This document shows positions 46,388 through 54,257 of a stretch of DNA of 64,000 nt, piece after piece. A model generated the notes under the pieces. That model did not search any database and was not told where the DNA came from. It saw nothing but the letters and a program-made list of their open reading frames with translations. Each line of letters starts with the position of its first letter. Within the stretch, counting starts at the first letter, position 1. The position numbers and the translations under genes are program-made. Source of the stretch: Hyphomonas neptunium ATCC 15444. Lineage in GTDB: Bacteria > Pseudomonadota > Alphaproteobacteria > Caulobacterales > Hyphomonadaceae. The stretch is taken from assembly GCF_000013025.1 (NCBI RefSeq), contig NC_008358.1, forward strand, positions 62,001-126,000. Reading direction: 5' to 3'.

Positions 46388-46900
46388 ATGAGCCAAAACA
46401 TGTTTACCCGCCGATTGTTCCTTGCTTCCAGCGCGCTGGGGCTTGCCGCCTGCACCGCCGCGTCTGCCAAGGATCTTTCGAAGAATACTGAGACAGCCGG
46501 ATATGCAGGCGATGAATGGCGCCAGCTCTCGGAAGCCGATTGGAAGGCGCGGCTGTCGCCGGCCGCGTATGAAGTCTTGCGCGAGCATGGAACGGAGCGG
46601 CCGTTCAGCTCGCCGCTGGACAAGGAAACGCGCGCGGGCATGTATCATTGCGCGGGCTGTGATCTGGCGCTGTTTTCCTCGGAGGCCAAATTTGATTCCG
46701 GCACAGGCTGGCCAAGCTTCTGGGAAGCCTTGCCGGGCGCCATGGGTATGAGTGTTGACCGGCGGCTGTTTTATCCCCGTGATGAATATCACTGCGCGCG
46801 CTGCCTTGGGCATCAGGGGCATGTGTTCGATGACGGCCCGGCGCCGACGGGCAAGCGCTGGTGCAACAATGGTGTGGCGCTGACCTTCAAGCCCGCCTGA
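46388..46900 (+). CDS. msrB: Peptide methionine-R-sulfoxide reductase, Tat-lipoprotein form
   Basis: A 170-residue MsrB that reduces methionine-R-sulfoxide in proteins. The zinc ligands are C88, C91, C136 and C139; the catalytic cysteine is C159 in RWCNNGVAL, where RxCxNSxxL is usual. The N-terminus MFTRRLFLASSALGLAAC carries TRR and lipobox C22, so the enzyme is probably exported by Tat and lipid-anchored, not cytosolic. It needs electrons from a periplasmic donor, not seen here. The start at 46388 lacks a ribosome site and has TATAAC just upstream. A good terminator follows. Confidence 0.92.
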   Translation: MSQNMFTRRLFLASSALGLAACTAASAKDLSKNTETAGYAGDEWRQLSEADWKARLSPAAYEVLREHGTERPFSSPLDKETRAGMYHCAGCDLALFSSEAKFDSGTGWPSFWEALPGAMGMSVDRRLFYPRDEYHCARCLGHQGHVFDDGPAPTGKRWCNNGVALTFKPA

Positions 46901-46922
46901 GCGCCTGAATGAGGCGGACGTG

Positions 46923-46958
46923 AAAAGCCCCTCTCTCGTTTCCGGGAGAGGGGCTTTT
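46923..46958. terminator. Bidirectional terminator between msrB and the MerT-like gene
   Basis: A 15-bp stem, AAAAGCCCCTCTCTC at 46923-46937 with 46944-46958 (one G-T pair), has a 6-nt loop and an A/T run on each side. It lies between two converging genes. Confidence 0.8.
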
Positions 46959-46965
46959 GCGTGTG

Positions 46966-47358
46966 TCAGTAGAAGATCGCCGCCGCGAAGAAGGCGAAGA
47001 ACGCCCCGATCACAAAGAGGGCGACGCTCAGCCCCCAGACAATCCAGCTGACCCTTCGGGCGCGGGCGCAGGCGGTGGCCTGGGCCTTGTCAGCCGGGCA
47101 GGGGAGGCTGCGCGCATGCCATTGCCAGGCGCCGCTGGCGAGCAGCAGCGCGCCGGCGATTGTGAACAGGAGCTCCTTGTTCCTTCCCAGCCAGGTGATC
47201 TGCGGCACGGCCTCGATGAGGCCCGCCATGACAGCGCCTGCGCCGATGCTGACGAGCAGGGCGGGCAGGGCGCAGCAGATCAGCGTTCCGGTCGAGGTGA
47301 ACAGCGACAGGAACGCCGGCAGTGTGCTGGGCGGGCGGATTTCATCCGTGTCCGTCAT
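46966..47358 (-). CDS. MerT-like metal transport membrane protein
   Basis: A 130-residue protein with three hydrophobic segments. The first carries the cysteine pair C28-C29 (TLICCALPALLVSIGAGA), and a second pair lies in the loop after helix two (C87 and C97). This is the MerT layout that accepts a metal ion in the membrane and moves it inward. It overlaps the MerP-like gene by four bases and is last in a four-gene set. No merA or merR is nearby, so mercury is only one option; copper or another soft metal is as likely. Confidence 0.8.
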   Translation of the reverse strand: MTDTDEIRPPSTLPAFLSLFTSTGTLICCALPALLVSIGAGAVMAGLIEAVPQITWLGRNKELLFTIAGALLLASGAWQWHARSLPCPADKAQATACARARRVSWIVWGLSVALFVIGAFFAFFAAAIFY

Positions 47359-47690
47359 TCAGCGGCCTCCCGGTCAATCGAGGTGAGGGAATAGCCGGAC
47401 TTGCGGATCAGCTTTTCGATGGCCGCGTCCTCCATGGTCTGGCCGGGGTTCATCGAGATGTGGATTTCGCCGCTGTCGAGATCGACATGCACGCCTTTGA
47501 CGGCGGCGTCCTTCTTGAAGACTTTCTGGATCGACTGGGCGCAGAAGTCACAGACGAGGCCGTTGACATGGGCGGTGACGAATTCGCCTTTGGCCTGTGT
47601 CGCCGCGGCTGGGGCTTCCGGAGCGGCGAGTGCGGGGGTTGCTGCCAGGGAGAGGACGGCGGCGAGGGCGAGGGTTTTGAAGGTTTTCAT
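47355..47690 (-). CDS. Periplasmic HMA-domain metal-binding protein (MerP-like)
   Basis: A 111-residue protein with a signal peptide (about 1-22, LAATPALA-AP) and one heavy-metal-associated domain starting near residue 36. The metal site is CDFC at C47 and C50, in place of the classical MTCxxC. The betaalphabetabetaalphabeta pattern with VHVDLDSGEIHISMNPG is clear. It would capture a soft metal in the periplasm and pass it to the MerT-like partner, whose start overlaps its stop. It is third in the cluster. Confidence 0.85.
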   Translation of the reverse strand: MKTFKTLALAAVLSLAATPALAAPEAPAAATQAKGEFVTAHVNGLVCDFCAQSIQKVFKKDAAVKGVHVDLDSGEIHISMNPGQTMEDAAIEKLIRKSGYSLTSIDREAAE

Positions 47691-47702
47691 GGAGATGTCC
47701 TT

Positions 47703-48338
47703 TTAGAAACGGTAGATCCAGTTGAGGAGAAAGCGGTCTTCTTCCAGCGTGTAGCCGGCCTCGACGAGGACGGGGCCGGTGAAGAGACGCAGGAGCGGGG
47801 TGACCTGGACGGGGTTGTCCGCCTCAGGATGGTTTTCGACCTGGACCATGGCCCAGGTGTGAAGGTCTCCATACCCAGCCACATAAGGGGCAAGGCCGAT
47901 GCGGGCGGCATGGGAGACCGACTGGTCTGACCCGTAGTCGCGGGCGCGCACGTCATAGGAGACGAAGACGCGCCGGGTTTCCCAGTCAGCGGCGAGGCCA
48001 GCGAAACCGGCGGCGCGTTGGCCGTCCTCACCATAGGGATCGGCGGCGCCGGCGCCGAGCTTCAGATAGAGGTTGCCCTGGCTCTGGGGCGCGTTCCAGC
48101 GCTTGACCAGGCGGTTGTACTGAAGCCCGGTGAAGACCGCGTCCATGTCCCAGTTATTCTCGGTGTAGAGACCGATCGAGTCTGTGGCGGTGGGCGAGTA
48201 GTGCAGGTGGAGGGAGGAGTACATCCCGTTATTTTCCTGCATCACCGTCCAGCCGCCCGCATAGGAGACGGGCCGCGCGCTGGCCGGTGCCGCGAGGGCT
48301 GCAAGGGCGAGCCCCGCAGCAATGAATTTGGATGGCAT
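47703..48338 (-). CDS. Probable outer-membrane beta-barrel protein of the metal cluster
   Basis: A 211-residue secreted protein. A signal peptide (1-21, APASA-RP) is followed by alternating polar/aromatic strands and turns, for example SSLHLHYSPTATDSIGLYTE, NLYLKLGAGA and RVFVSYDVRARDYG; the protein ends NWIYRF with the terminal aromatic residue typical of Bam-folded barrels. I infer an outer-membrane location. It sits 12 bp upstream of the HMA gene, so a metal-related job is likely but unproven. No family name comes to mind. Confidence 0.75.
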   Translation of the reverse strand: MPSKFIAAGLALAALAAPASARPVSYAGGWTVMQENNGMYSSLHLHYSPTATDSIGLYTENNWDMDAVFTGLQYNRLVKRWNAPQSQGNLYLKLGAGAADPYGEDGQRAAGFAGLAADWETRRVFVSYDVRARDYGSDQSVSHAARIGLAPYVAGYGDLHTWAMVQVENHPEADNPVQVTPLLRLFTGPVLVEAGYTLEEDRFLLNWIYRF

Positions 48339-48387
48339 GAGCCGTTATCCTGTCTGTTGAGTGATCCGGTGGCGGATGATCGACAGG

Positions 48388-48759
48388 TCAGGCTTTCGGG
48401 GGCGGGGGTTCTGGAATGAGTGTGCGCGAGGGCGCGCTGGCGTCCAGCGGGAAGCTGGCGGGGAGCGTGAAGGCGACCGTGGCTGCTTCCGGCAGGGCGG
48501 GGGCAGGCAGGGCGGCGAGCACGGCGGGGCAGCAGCAGGCGGCGTCAGTCGCCGGAGCTTTGCCGGGGGCATCGGCTGGCGTTTCGGTCGGGGCCTCTTC
48601 GGCCATCATAGCGCAATGATCGTGGGCGCCGGTCTCTGCGGCGCTGATCGGGGCTGGCGTCATCTCTTCCTGCATGTGGCAGGGGCTCGCATCGGCGGCG
48701 AGGCCACCGGCGATCATCAGCCAGAGGCTGAGGGAGAGAAGAAAGACGCGTTTCAGCAT
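48388..48759 (-). CDS. Cys/Met/His-rich periplasmic protein, probable metal buffer
   Basis: A 123-residue protein with a signal peptide (about 1-24) and a low-complexity mature part holding likely metal ligands: PCHMQEEM (residues 26-33), AHDHCAMMAEE (45-55) and a CCC triplet (73-75). The rest is Ala/Pro-rich and probably disordered. Such a composition suits copper or silver binding. It is the first gene of the four on this strand and may have its own promoter (TTGACC with a CATCTT-like -10 just upstream), because bdhA ends 44 bp before it. Confidence 0.7.
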   Translation of the reverse strand: MLKRVFLLSLSLWLMIAGGLAADASPCHMQEEMTPAPISAAETGAHDHCAMMAEEAPTETPADAPGKAPATDAACCCPAVLAALPAPALPEAATVAFTLPASFPLDASAPSRTLIPEPPPPKA

Positions 48760-48803
48760 TCGTGAGACAAGATGGGGCGCCGGGCGGGGAAGGTCAAATG
48801 AAC

Positions 48804-49586
48804 TTACTGTGCGGTCCAGCCGCCATCGATGGAGAGGTCTGCGCCGTTGATCTGGGCGGCGGCAGGTGAGCAGAGGAAGCTGGCGAAGGCGGCGACTTCC
48901 TCGGCGGTGACGAATTCCTTGGTCGGCTGGGCGGCGAGGAGAACGTCATTCTTCACCTGGTCTTCAGTCATGCCGCGGGCCTTGGCGGTATCGGCGATCT
49001 GGCCTTCAACGAGGGGGGTGAACACATAGCCGGGGCATATGGTGTTGCAGCGAACGCCATGCGTGGCGCCTTCCAGGGCGGTGGTCTTGGTGAGGCCGGA
49101 GAGGCCGTGCTTGGCGGCAACATAGGCGGCCTTGAAGGGGGAGGCGACCTTGGCGTGGGCTGAGCCCATATTGACGATGCGGCCCCATTTTTTCGCCTTC
49201 ATGTGGGGCAGGGCGAGGCGCGTCGTGTGGAAGGCGGCCGAGAGGTTCAGCGCGATGATGAGGTTCCACTTCTCCACCGGGAAGTCTTCGAGGGGGGAGA
49301 CGAACTGGGTGCCGGCATTGTTTACGAGGATGTCGATGCCGCCGAAGGTGCCTGCGGCTTCGGTCATCATCGCTTCGATGGCCTCGGGTTTTGTGAGGTC
49401 AGCGCCGGAGAAGGCAGCTTTTACTTTATGATCCTTTTCAATACCGGCGCGAAGTGTCTCTATCTCCTTTGCGTCACCGAAACCGTTAAGGACGATGTTG
49501 GCCCCGTCGGCTGCGAGCTGTAGCGCGACGGCCTTTCCGATGCCGCTGGTGGAGCCAGTGATGAGGGCGGTTTTTCCGGCTAGCAT
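48804..49586 (-). CDS. bdhA: 3-hydroxybutyrate dehydrogenase
   Basis: A 260-residue NAD-dependent SDR interconverting 3-hydroxybutyrate and acetoacetate, as used in polyhydroxybutyrate turnover. TGSTSGIG (10-17), NNAG (89-92), S142, Y155 and K159 (AAYVAAKHG) are intact. The 260-residue length and the segment VNMGSAHAKVASPFKAAY are characteristic of this enzyme. AAGGAGA precedes ATG 49586, so the longer frame to 49739 is not used. Diverges from the DUF350 gene. Confidence 0.92.
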   Translation of the reverse strand: MLAGKTALITGSTSGIGKAVALQLAADGANIVLNGFGDAKEIETLRAGIEKDHKVKAAFSGADLTKPEAIEAMMTEAAGTFGGIDILVNNAGTQFVSPLEDFPVEKWNLIIALNLSAAFHTTRLALPHMKAKKWGRIVNMGSAHAKVASPFKAAYVAAKHGLSGLTKTTALEGATHGVRCNTICPGYVFTPLVEGQIADTAKARGMTEDQVKNDVLLAAQPTKEFVTAEEVAAFASFLCSPAAAQINGADLSIDGGWTAQ

Positions 49587-49681
49587 GTGCCTGTCTCCTT
49601 GAGGCGGCGGGACGCGCTGGATAGGGTCGAGCGGTGGATTCCAGATGCGGGGCGTAGACCCGCCAGAGAGGATAAACAAGG

Positions 49682-50116
49682 GTGATACTGGGTGAACTGA
49701 GCGCTTTCGATGCAGCCTTTCCGCGCTTCCTGATGTCAACAGGGATGGCGGGCCTGATGCTGCTGATGGCTTCGGCCGTCTATGTTCTGCTCACGCCCTG
49801 GAAGGAACTTGCCCTCGTCAAGGATGGCAACGCCTCAGCCGGTGTGGCGCTGGGCGGCGCGATCGGTGGCCTGGCCATTCCCATTGCCTCGACGCTGGCC
49901 TCGTCGATCTCTCTGCCGGAATTTGTGCTGTGGGGCGCCATTGCACTGCTCATGCAACTCATTACCTACCGTATAGTGGACCTCATCCTGCGGGGCATTC
50001 CGCGCCGTATCTCGAATGACGAGATGGGCGCGGCGGTCGTTCTCGCAGCCGCAAAGCTCGGTACTGGGCTGATTTTTGCGGCCGGGCTGTGGGACCCGGT
50101 GTTGCAAAGGGTGTGA
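49682..50116 (+). CDS. DUF350 membrane protein
   Basis: A 144-residue protein starting at GTG 49682 after GAGAGGA. It has about four hydrophobic segments: FLMSTGMAGLMLLMASAVYVLL, AGVALGGAIGGLAIPIASTLA, LPEFVLWGAIALLMQLITYRIVDLIL and AAVVLAAAKLGTGLIFAAGL. The pattern fits the DUF350 family of small inner-membrane proteins of unknown function. It is followed after three bases by the protease gene and then by pyrF, which overlaps the protease; together they look like one operon. Confidence 0.82.
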   Translation: MILGELSAFDAAFPRFLMSTGMAGLMLLMASAVYVLLTPWKELALVKDGNASAGVALGGAIGGLAIPIASTLASSISLPEFVLWGAIALLMQLITYRIVDLILRGIPRRISNDEMGAAVVLAAAKLGTGLIFAAGLWDPVLQRV

Positions 50117-50119
50117 TCC

Positions 50120-50947
50120 ATGCGTGGCTTTGACTGGGTGATATACGCCGCCGCGCTCGGCTTCATCCTCCTGGTCGTGTTCTCGCTGGCCCCGGAAGCC
50201 GAAGCGCCCGCGCCGCCGCCGCCGTCCATCATTGCCGAGGAAATGGGGCCGCTGCTGCCTGATCCGTCGCCGCTGGATGAACTGGTCGTAGTGCAGACCG
50301 GGCCACCGCAGAATGGTGTGGGGACAGCCTTTGCGGTCAACTCCCGAGGCGACTGGCTGACGGCCCGTCATGTGGTGGACGGATGCGCAAAGGTGAGCCT
50401 GGAGGTCGCGCCGGGCAATTATGTGCCGGTTGCGCGCATTTCTCTGGATGACGGGCATGATCTGGCGCTGCTCTCGACCGGGCGCAGCCCCAATCCGGTC
50501 AGGCTGGACCTGGCCTCGCCCATGTTTCTCGGCAGCGAGGGCTATCTGGTGGGGTTCCCGCAGGGCCAGCCTGGCGAACTTGCCAGCAAGCTGGTCGGCC
50601 GGTCCCGGCTGGTGACGCGGGGCGCGCGCGAATCTGACATGCCGATCCTCGCCTGGGCCGAGATCGGGCGTACAAATGGCCTTCAGGGCACATTGGGTGG
50701 GATTTCGGGCGGACCGGTGTTTGGCAAGGATGGCGCGGTGCGCGGCGTGATTGTGGCCGAAAGCCCGCGCCGGGGCCGCATTTATACAACTGCGCCCCAA
50801 TCTGTGGATGCGTTCCTGACCACGATGGGGGTTCCCCGGGAAGCGGGTCCTTCCGACGTGTTCCGCGTGCGCGACTATGGTGCGGCTTCGGACACGGCCC
50901 GGCGCCGCTTGCAGGTCGTCAAGGTTATGTGCGAGGTGGGCTCATGA
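50120..50947 (+). CDS. Membrane-anchored trypsin-like serine protease
   Basis: A 275-residue protein. A transmembrane helix at about 7-23 anchors a domain presumably facing the periplasm, after a Pro-rich linker (26-38). The protease fold starts near residue 54. The triad is complete: H84 (TARHVV), D114 (DGHDLALL) and S196 (GGISGGPVF). No PDZ domain follows, unlike HtrA/DegP. Ends with a short tail that overlaps pyrF by four bases. Its substrate is unknown; the DUF350 partner upstream is the best hint. Confidence 0.87.
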   Translation: MRGFDWVIYAAALGFILLVVFSLAPEAEAPAPPPPSIIAEEMGPLLPDPSPLDELVVVQTGPPQNGVGTAFAVNSRGDWLTARHVVDGCAKVSLEVAPGNYVPVARISLDDGHDLALLSTGRSPNPVRLDLASPMFLGSEGYLVGFPQGQPGELASKLVGRSRLVTRGARESDMPILAWAEIGRTNGLQGTLGGISGGPVFGKDGAVRGVIVAESPRRGRIYTTAPQSVDAFLTTMGVPREAGPSDVFRVRDYGAASDTARRRLQVVKVMCEVGS

Positions 50948-51813
50948 CCGATTTTGCCACCCGACTCACCGAAGGTACGCGCAAGTTTGGGCCCCTCTGT
51001 GTGGGGATTGACCCACATGCGGGCATGATTCCGGACCTGTTTGGCGGAGATACGCCCGAAGGTATCTGGAAATGGTCGCAGGCGATTATCGAGGCCGCGG
51101 CCGGCAAGGTTGCGGTCGTCAAGCCGCAGGCGAGCCTGTTCGAGCGTCACGGGCCAGAAGGCATGGCGGCGCTGCAGGCCGCCGCCAAGGCAGCGCGGGC
51201 GGCGGGGCTGATCGTTCTGATGGATGCAAAGCGTGGCGACATCGGCACAACGGCGGAAGGCTATGCGCAGGCGTATCTGGCGCCGGGCGCGCCGTTTGAG
51301 GGCGATGCCCTGACAGTGAACCCTTATATGGGCCTCGACACGCTGGAGCCTTACGCAAAGCAGGCCAAGGCGCATGGCAAGGGCGTGATCGTACTTGTGC
51401 GCACGTCCAACCCCGGCGCGGCAGATTTCCAGTCGCGCATCATGGGCGGCGCGCCGCTCTATGTGCGGGTGGCCGAAGCCCTGACCCCGCTGACCGAGCG
51501 TCTGATGAGCCCGTGCGGCTGGTCTAACCTGATGATGGTGATTGGCGCGACGGCCCCTGAGGAAGCGCGCGCGGTGCGGGCGCTGGCACCCAAGGCGTTG
51601 TTTCTGGTGCCTGGCTATGGCGCGCAGGGCGCGGCGGCCGAAGAGGCCTGTTCGGGCCTCGTGAACGGGGAAGGCGGCGTCGTCAGCGCCTCGCGTTCGG
51701 TCAATTTTCCCAAGGCTGCCGCGAACGCCGGAGACAAGGCCAGCTGGCGCCGTGCCATCGAAGACGCCATCCTTCAGGCGCGCGATGAGCTGCGCCTGGC
51801 GGCGGTTGCCTGA
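50944..51813 (+). CDS. pyrF: Orotidine-5'-phosphate decarboxylase (type 2)
   Basis: A 289-residue decarboxylase giving UMP in pyrimidine synthesis. The catalytic DAKRGDIGTTAEGYA motif and CVGIDPHAGM at the start are typical of the longer type 2 PyrF. The C-terminal VPGYGAQGA phosphate-binding loop is present. The ATG at 50944 overlaps the protease stop, which is an odd partner for a biosynthesis gene. Followed by a 113-bp gap with a candidate promoter for the next gene. Confidence 0.94.
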   Translation: MTDFATRLTEGTRKFGPLCVGIDPHAGMIPDLFGGDTPEGIWKWSQAIIEAAAGKVAVVKPQASLFERHGPEGMAALQAAAKAARAAGLIVLMDAKRGDIGTTAEGYAQAYLAPGAPFEGDALTVNPYMGLDTLEPYAKQAKAHGKGVIVLVRTSNPGAADFQSRIMGGAPLYVRVAEALTPLTERLMSPCGWSNLMMVIGATAPEEARAVRALAPKALFLVPGYGAQGAAAEEACSGLVNGEGGVVSASRSVNFPKAAANAGDKASWRRAIEDAILQARDELRLAAVA

Positions 51814-51840
51814 GCGGGCCGACTCCCGCCGCGTCATGGC

Positions 51841-51868
51841 TCGACATTACCCTACAAGCAGCTAGTCT
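51841..51868 (+). promoter_or_regulatory. Candidate promoter for the PQQ dehydrogenase gene
   Basis: TCGACA at 51841-51846 and GCTAGTCT at 51861-51868 are 14 bp apart, matching the housekeeping promoter pattern known for Caulobacter (TTGACG, 10-14 bp, GCTANAWC). It lies about 58 bp before the GTG start. Confidence 0.45.
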
Positions 51869-51926
51869 CCCGGCCATATGATCCTGCGCGCGCCTGCGCG
51901 GCAGGGCGAGGTCTGGGAGGATTATC

Positions 51927-54119
51927 GTGAGCAAATTTGTGACGGCCCGTTGGGCCAGCCCCGTGATGGCAGGCGCTCTGGCGGCGCTGGTGCTGGCTGC
52001 CTGCGGGCAGGGGCAGGTCCAGAAGGCCGAGCCGCGCGGCTTTGCCGCCGTGGATACGGCGCGGATTTCGGCCGAGAGCGCCGGAAATGAGTGGCTGACC
52101 TATGGCGGCACCTATGACGAGCAGCGCCATTCCAAGCTGACCGCGATCAACAAGGAAAATGTCGGCGAGCTGGGCGTTGCCTGGACCTATGACCTGGCCA
52201 CCAATCGCGGCGTCGAATCGACGCCCATCGTGGTCGACGGGGTGATGTATGTCACGTCCGCCTGGTCGGTCGTTTATGCGCTGGACGCAAAGACCGGCGA
52301 AGAGAAATGGGTTTACGATCCGGGCGCGGATCGCGCCGTGGGCGTGAAGGCGTGCTGTGATGTCGTGAACCGGGGCGTCGCTGTCTATGACGGCAAGGTC
52401 TATGTCGGCGTAATTGACGGGCGGCTTGAAGCGCTCAACGCCGAGACCGGCGAAGTCATCTGGAGCAAGGTGACAGTCGATCAGGAGAAGCCCTACACGA
52501 TCACCGGCGCGCCGCGTGTGGTGAACGGCAAGGTGCTGATCGGCAATGGCGGGGCAGAGCTGGGCGTGCGCGGCTATCTCTCCGCTTACGATACAAGCTC
52601 AGGCGATCTGGTCTGGCGTTTCTACACAGTACCCAATCCGAAAAAGCAGCCAGACGGCGCAGCGTCTGATGACGCCTTCGTGCAGGTCGGCAATGTGACC
52701 TGGGGCGATGAAGGCGCGTGGACCACCGATGGCGGTGGCGGCACTGTCTGGGATTCGATCGTCTATGACGAGGTGAACAACCAGATCATCTTCGGCGTCG
52801 GCAATGGGTCGCCCTGGAACCGGACGTTCCGCGATCCTTCGGCCGGGGACAATCTGTTCCTCTCCTCCATCGTGGCGGTGGATCTGGAGACGGGCGCGTA
52901 CAAGTGGCACTTCCAGACTACGCCGGGCGATAACTGGGATTACACGGCCACGCAGACGATCATTCTGGCGGACCTGCCGCTGGGCGAGAATGGCGCCTCG
53001 CGCCGGGTCGCCATGCAGGCACCCAAGAACGGCTTCTTCTATGTGATCGATGCGGCGACCGGTGAGTATATCTCGGGCGACGCCTATGTGCCGACCAACT
53101 GGGCGACCGGCCTGGATGAAAACGGCCGGCCGATCGAAGTGCCCGAGGCCCGCTATACCAAGCAGCCCTTCGAGCAGACACCTGGCCCGCTCGGCGGCCA
53201 TAACTGGCATCCGATGGCCTTCAATCCCGATGAGGGCCTGGCTTATATTCCAGCCCAGGAGATTCCGCAGGCTTATGCCGAGGATTCCCGCTTCACCGCG
53301 CGGCCCGTCAGCTGGAATACCGGCATTGATTTCTCGGCGGGCGTGCCCCCGATTGCCCCGCCGGATGTGGCGAAATTCCTGCGGGCGAGCCTCAAGGGCC
53401 GCCTGATTGCCTGGGACCCGATTGCCCGCGCCCCGCGCTGGAGCGTCGAGCATGAGAATGCCTGGAATGGCGGCGTGCTGTCGACGGCAGGCGGAGTTGT
53501 CTTCCAGGGCAAGCTGGGCGGCGAGTTTGTCGCGTATGATGCGGCCACCGGCGACAAGCTGTGGAGCCATGAGCTGAAATCGGGCGGCGCGTCCGGCCCC
53601 GGCACGTTCATGATCGATGGCGAGCAGTATGTGACGATCACCACCGGCTGGGGCTCTGCCTTCGCGCTGGCGGCAGGATTTGCCTATGATGAGAAAGTGG
53701 AATCCACCGTCGGCAAGGTCGTGACGTTCAAGCTCGGCGCGACGGGTGAGATTGCAGATTCCGGCCTGCCGCCGATTGATGCAACGCCCAAGGCCGAAGC
53801 GTTCGGGTCGATGGCCGTCATCTCTGAAGGTGCGGTCCACTATGCGCGTAACTGCGCGGTGTGCCATGGTCCGCTCGGGGTTTCCTCCGGCGTGCTGCCG
53901 GATCTGCGCTGGTCTGCGATCTCGGCCAATGCCGATGCCTGGAAGGGCGTCGTGCTGGACGGCAACCTTGCCGCAAACGGCATGGTCTCGTTTGCCGATT
54001 ACATCACGCCGGACGAGTCTGAAGCGATCCGCGCCTATGTGCTGACGCAGGCGCATGCGGCGGTCACACCTGCCGAAGCGGCGCCGGCGGAAGAGAGCCC
54101 GCCCGCCGAAGACAACTGA
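51927..54119 (+). CDS. Lipoprotein PQQ-dependent quinohaemoprotein alcohol dehydrogenase
   Basis: A 730-residue enzyme with an eight-bladed propeller of W motifs (GAYKWHFQTTPGDNWDYTA and similar) and a C-terminal cytochrome c domain. It starts at GTG 51927 after GGGAGGA. The N-terminus has lipobox LAAC (C26), so it is lipid-anchored, unlike typical soluble periplasmic forms. The vicinal disulfide is C143-C144, catalytic Asp is D338 in WDYTA, and T340 sits where lanthanide-type enzymes carry a second Asp, so Ca2+ is expected. Haem c binds CAVCH (643-647). A terminator follows. Substrate range (alcohols) is inferred from family. No PQQ synthesis genes are in the window. Confidence 0.92.
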   Translation: MSKFVTARWASPVMAGALAALVLAACGQGQVQKAEPRGFAAVDTARISAESAGNEWLTYGGTYDEQRHSKLTAINKENVGELGVAWTYDLATNRGVESTPIVVDGVMYVTSAWSVVYALDAKTGEEKWVYDPGADRAVGVKACCDVVNRGVAVYDGKVYVGVIDGRLEALNAETGEVIWSKVTVDQEKPYTITGAPRVVNGKVLIGNGGAELGVRGYLSAYDTSSGDLVWRFYTVPNPKKQPDGAASDDAFVQVGNVTWGDEGAWTTDGGGGTVWDSIVYDEVNNQIIFGVGNGSPWNRTFRDPSAGDNLFLSSIVAVDLETGAYKWHFQTTPGDNWDYTATQTIILADLPLGENGASRRVAMQAPKNGFFYVIDAATGEYISGDAYVPTNWATGLDENGRPIEVPEARYTKQPFEQTPGPLGGHNWHPMAFNPDEGLAYIPAQEIPQAYAEDSRFTARPVSWNTGIDFSAGVPPIAPPDVAKFLRASLKGRLIAWDPIARAPRWSVEHENAWNGGVLSTAGGVVFQGKLGGEFVAYDAATGDKLWSHELKSGGASGPGTFMIDGEQYVTITTGWGSAFALAAGFAYDEKVESTVGKVVTFKLGATGEIADSGLPPIDATPKAEAFGSMAVISEGAVHYARNCAVCHGPLGVSSGVLPDLRWSAISANADAWKGVVLDGNLAANGMVSFADYITPDESEAIRAYVLTQAHAAVTPAEAAPAEESPPAEDN

Positions 54120-54152
54120 TCTTCCGCATCGGTGAGATACTGCAAAAGACAG

Positions 54153-54184
54153 AACGGGGCCTCACATCGAGGCCCCGTTTTTTT
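54153..54184 (+). terminator. Terminator after the PQQ dehydrogenase gene
   Basis: An 11-bp stem (54153-54163 with 54169-54179) and a 5-nt loop end in seven T residues at 54178-54184. A textbook intrinsic terminator. Confidence 0.88.
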
Positions 54185-54257
54185 GCGTTCGTGCGGGCAG
54201 GGCAACCTTACAGAATTGGTCATGGCGCGAGCGCTCGCCGAGGATTAGAGTAGCGCC

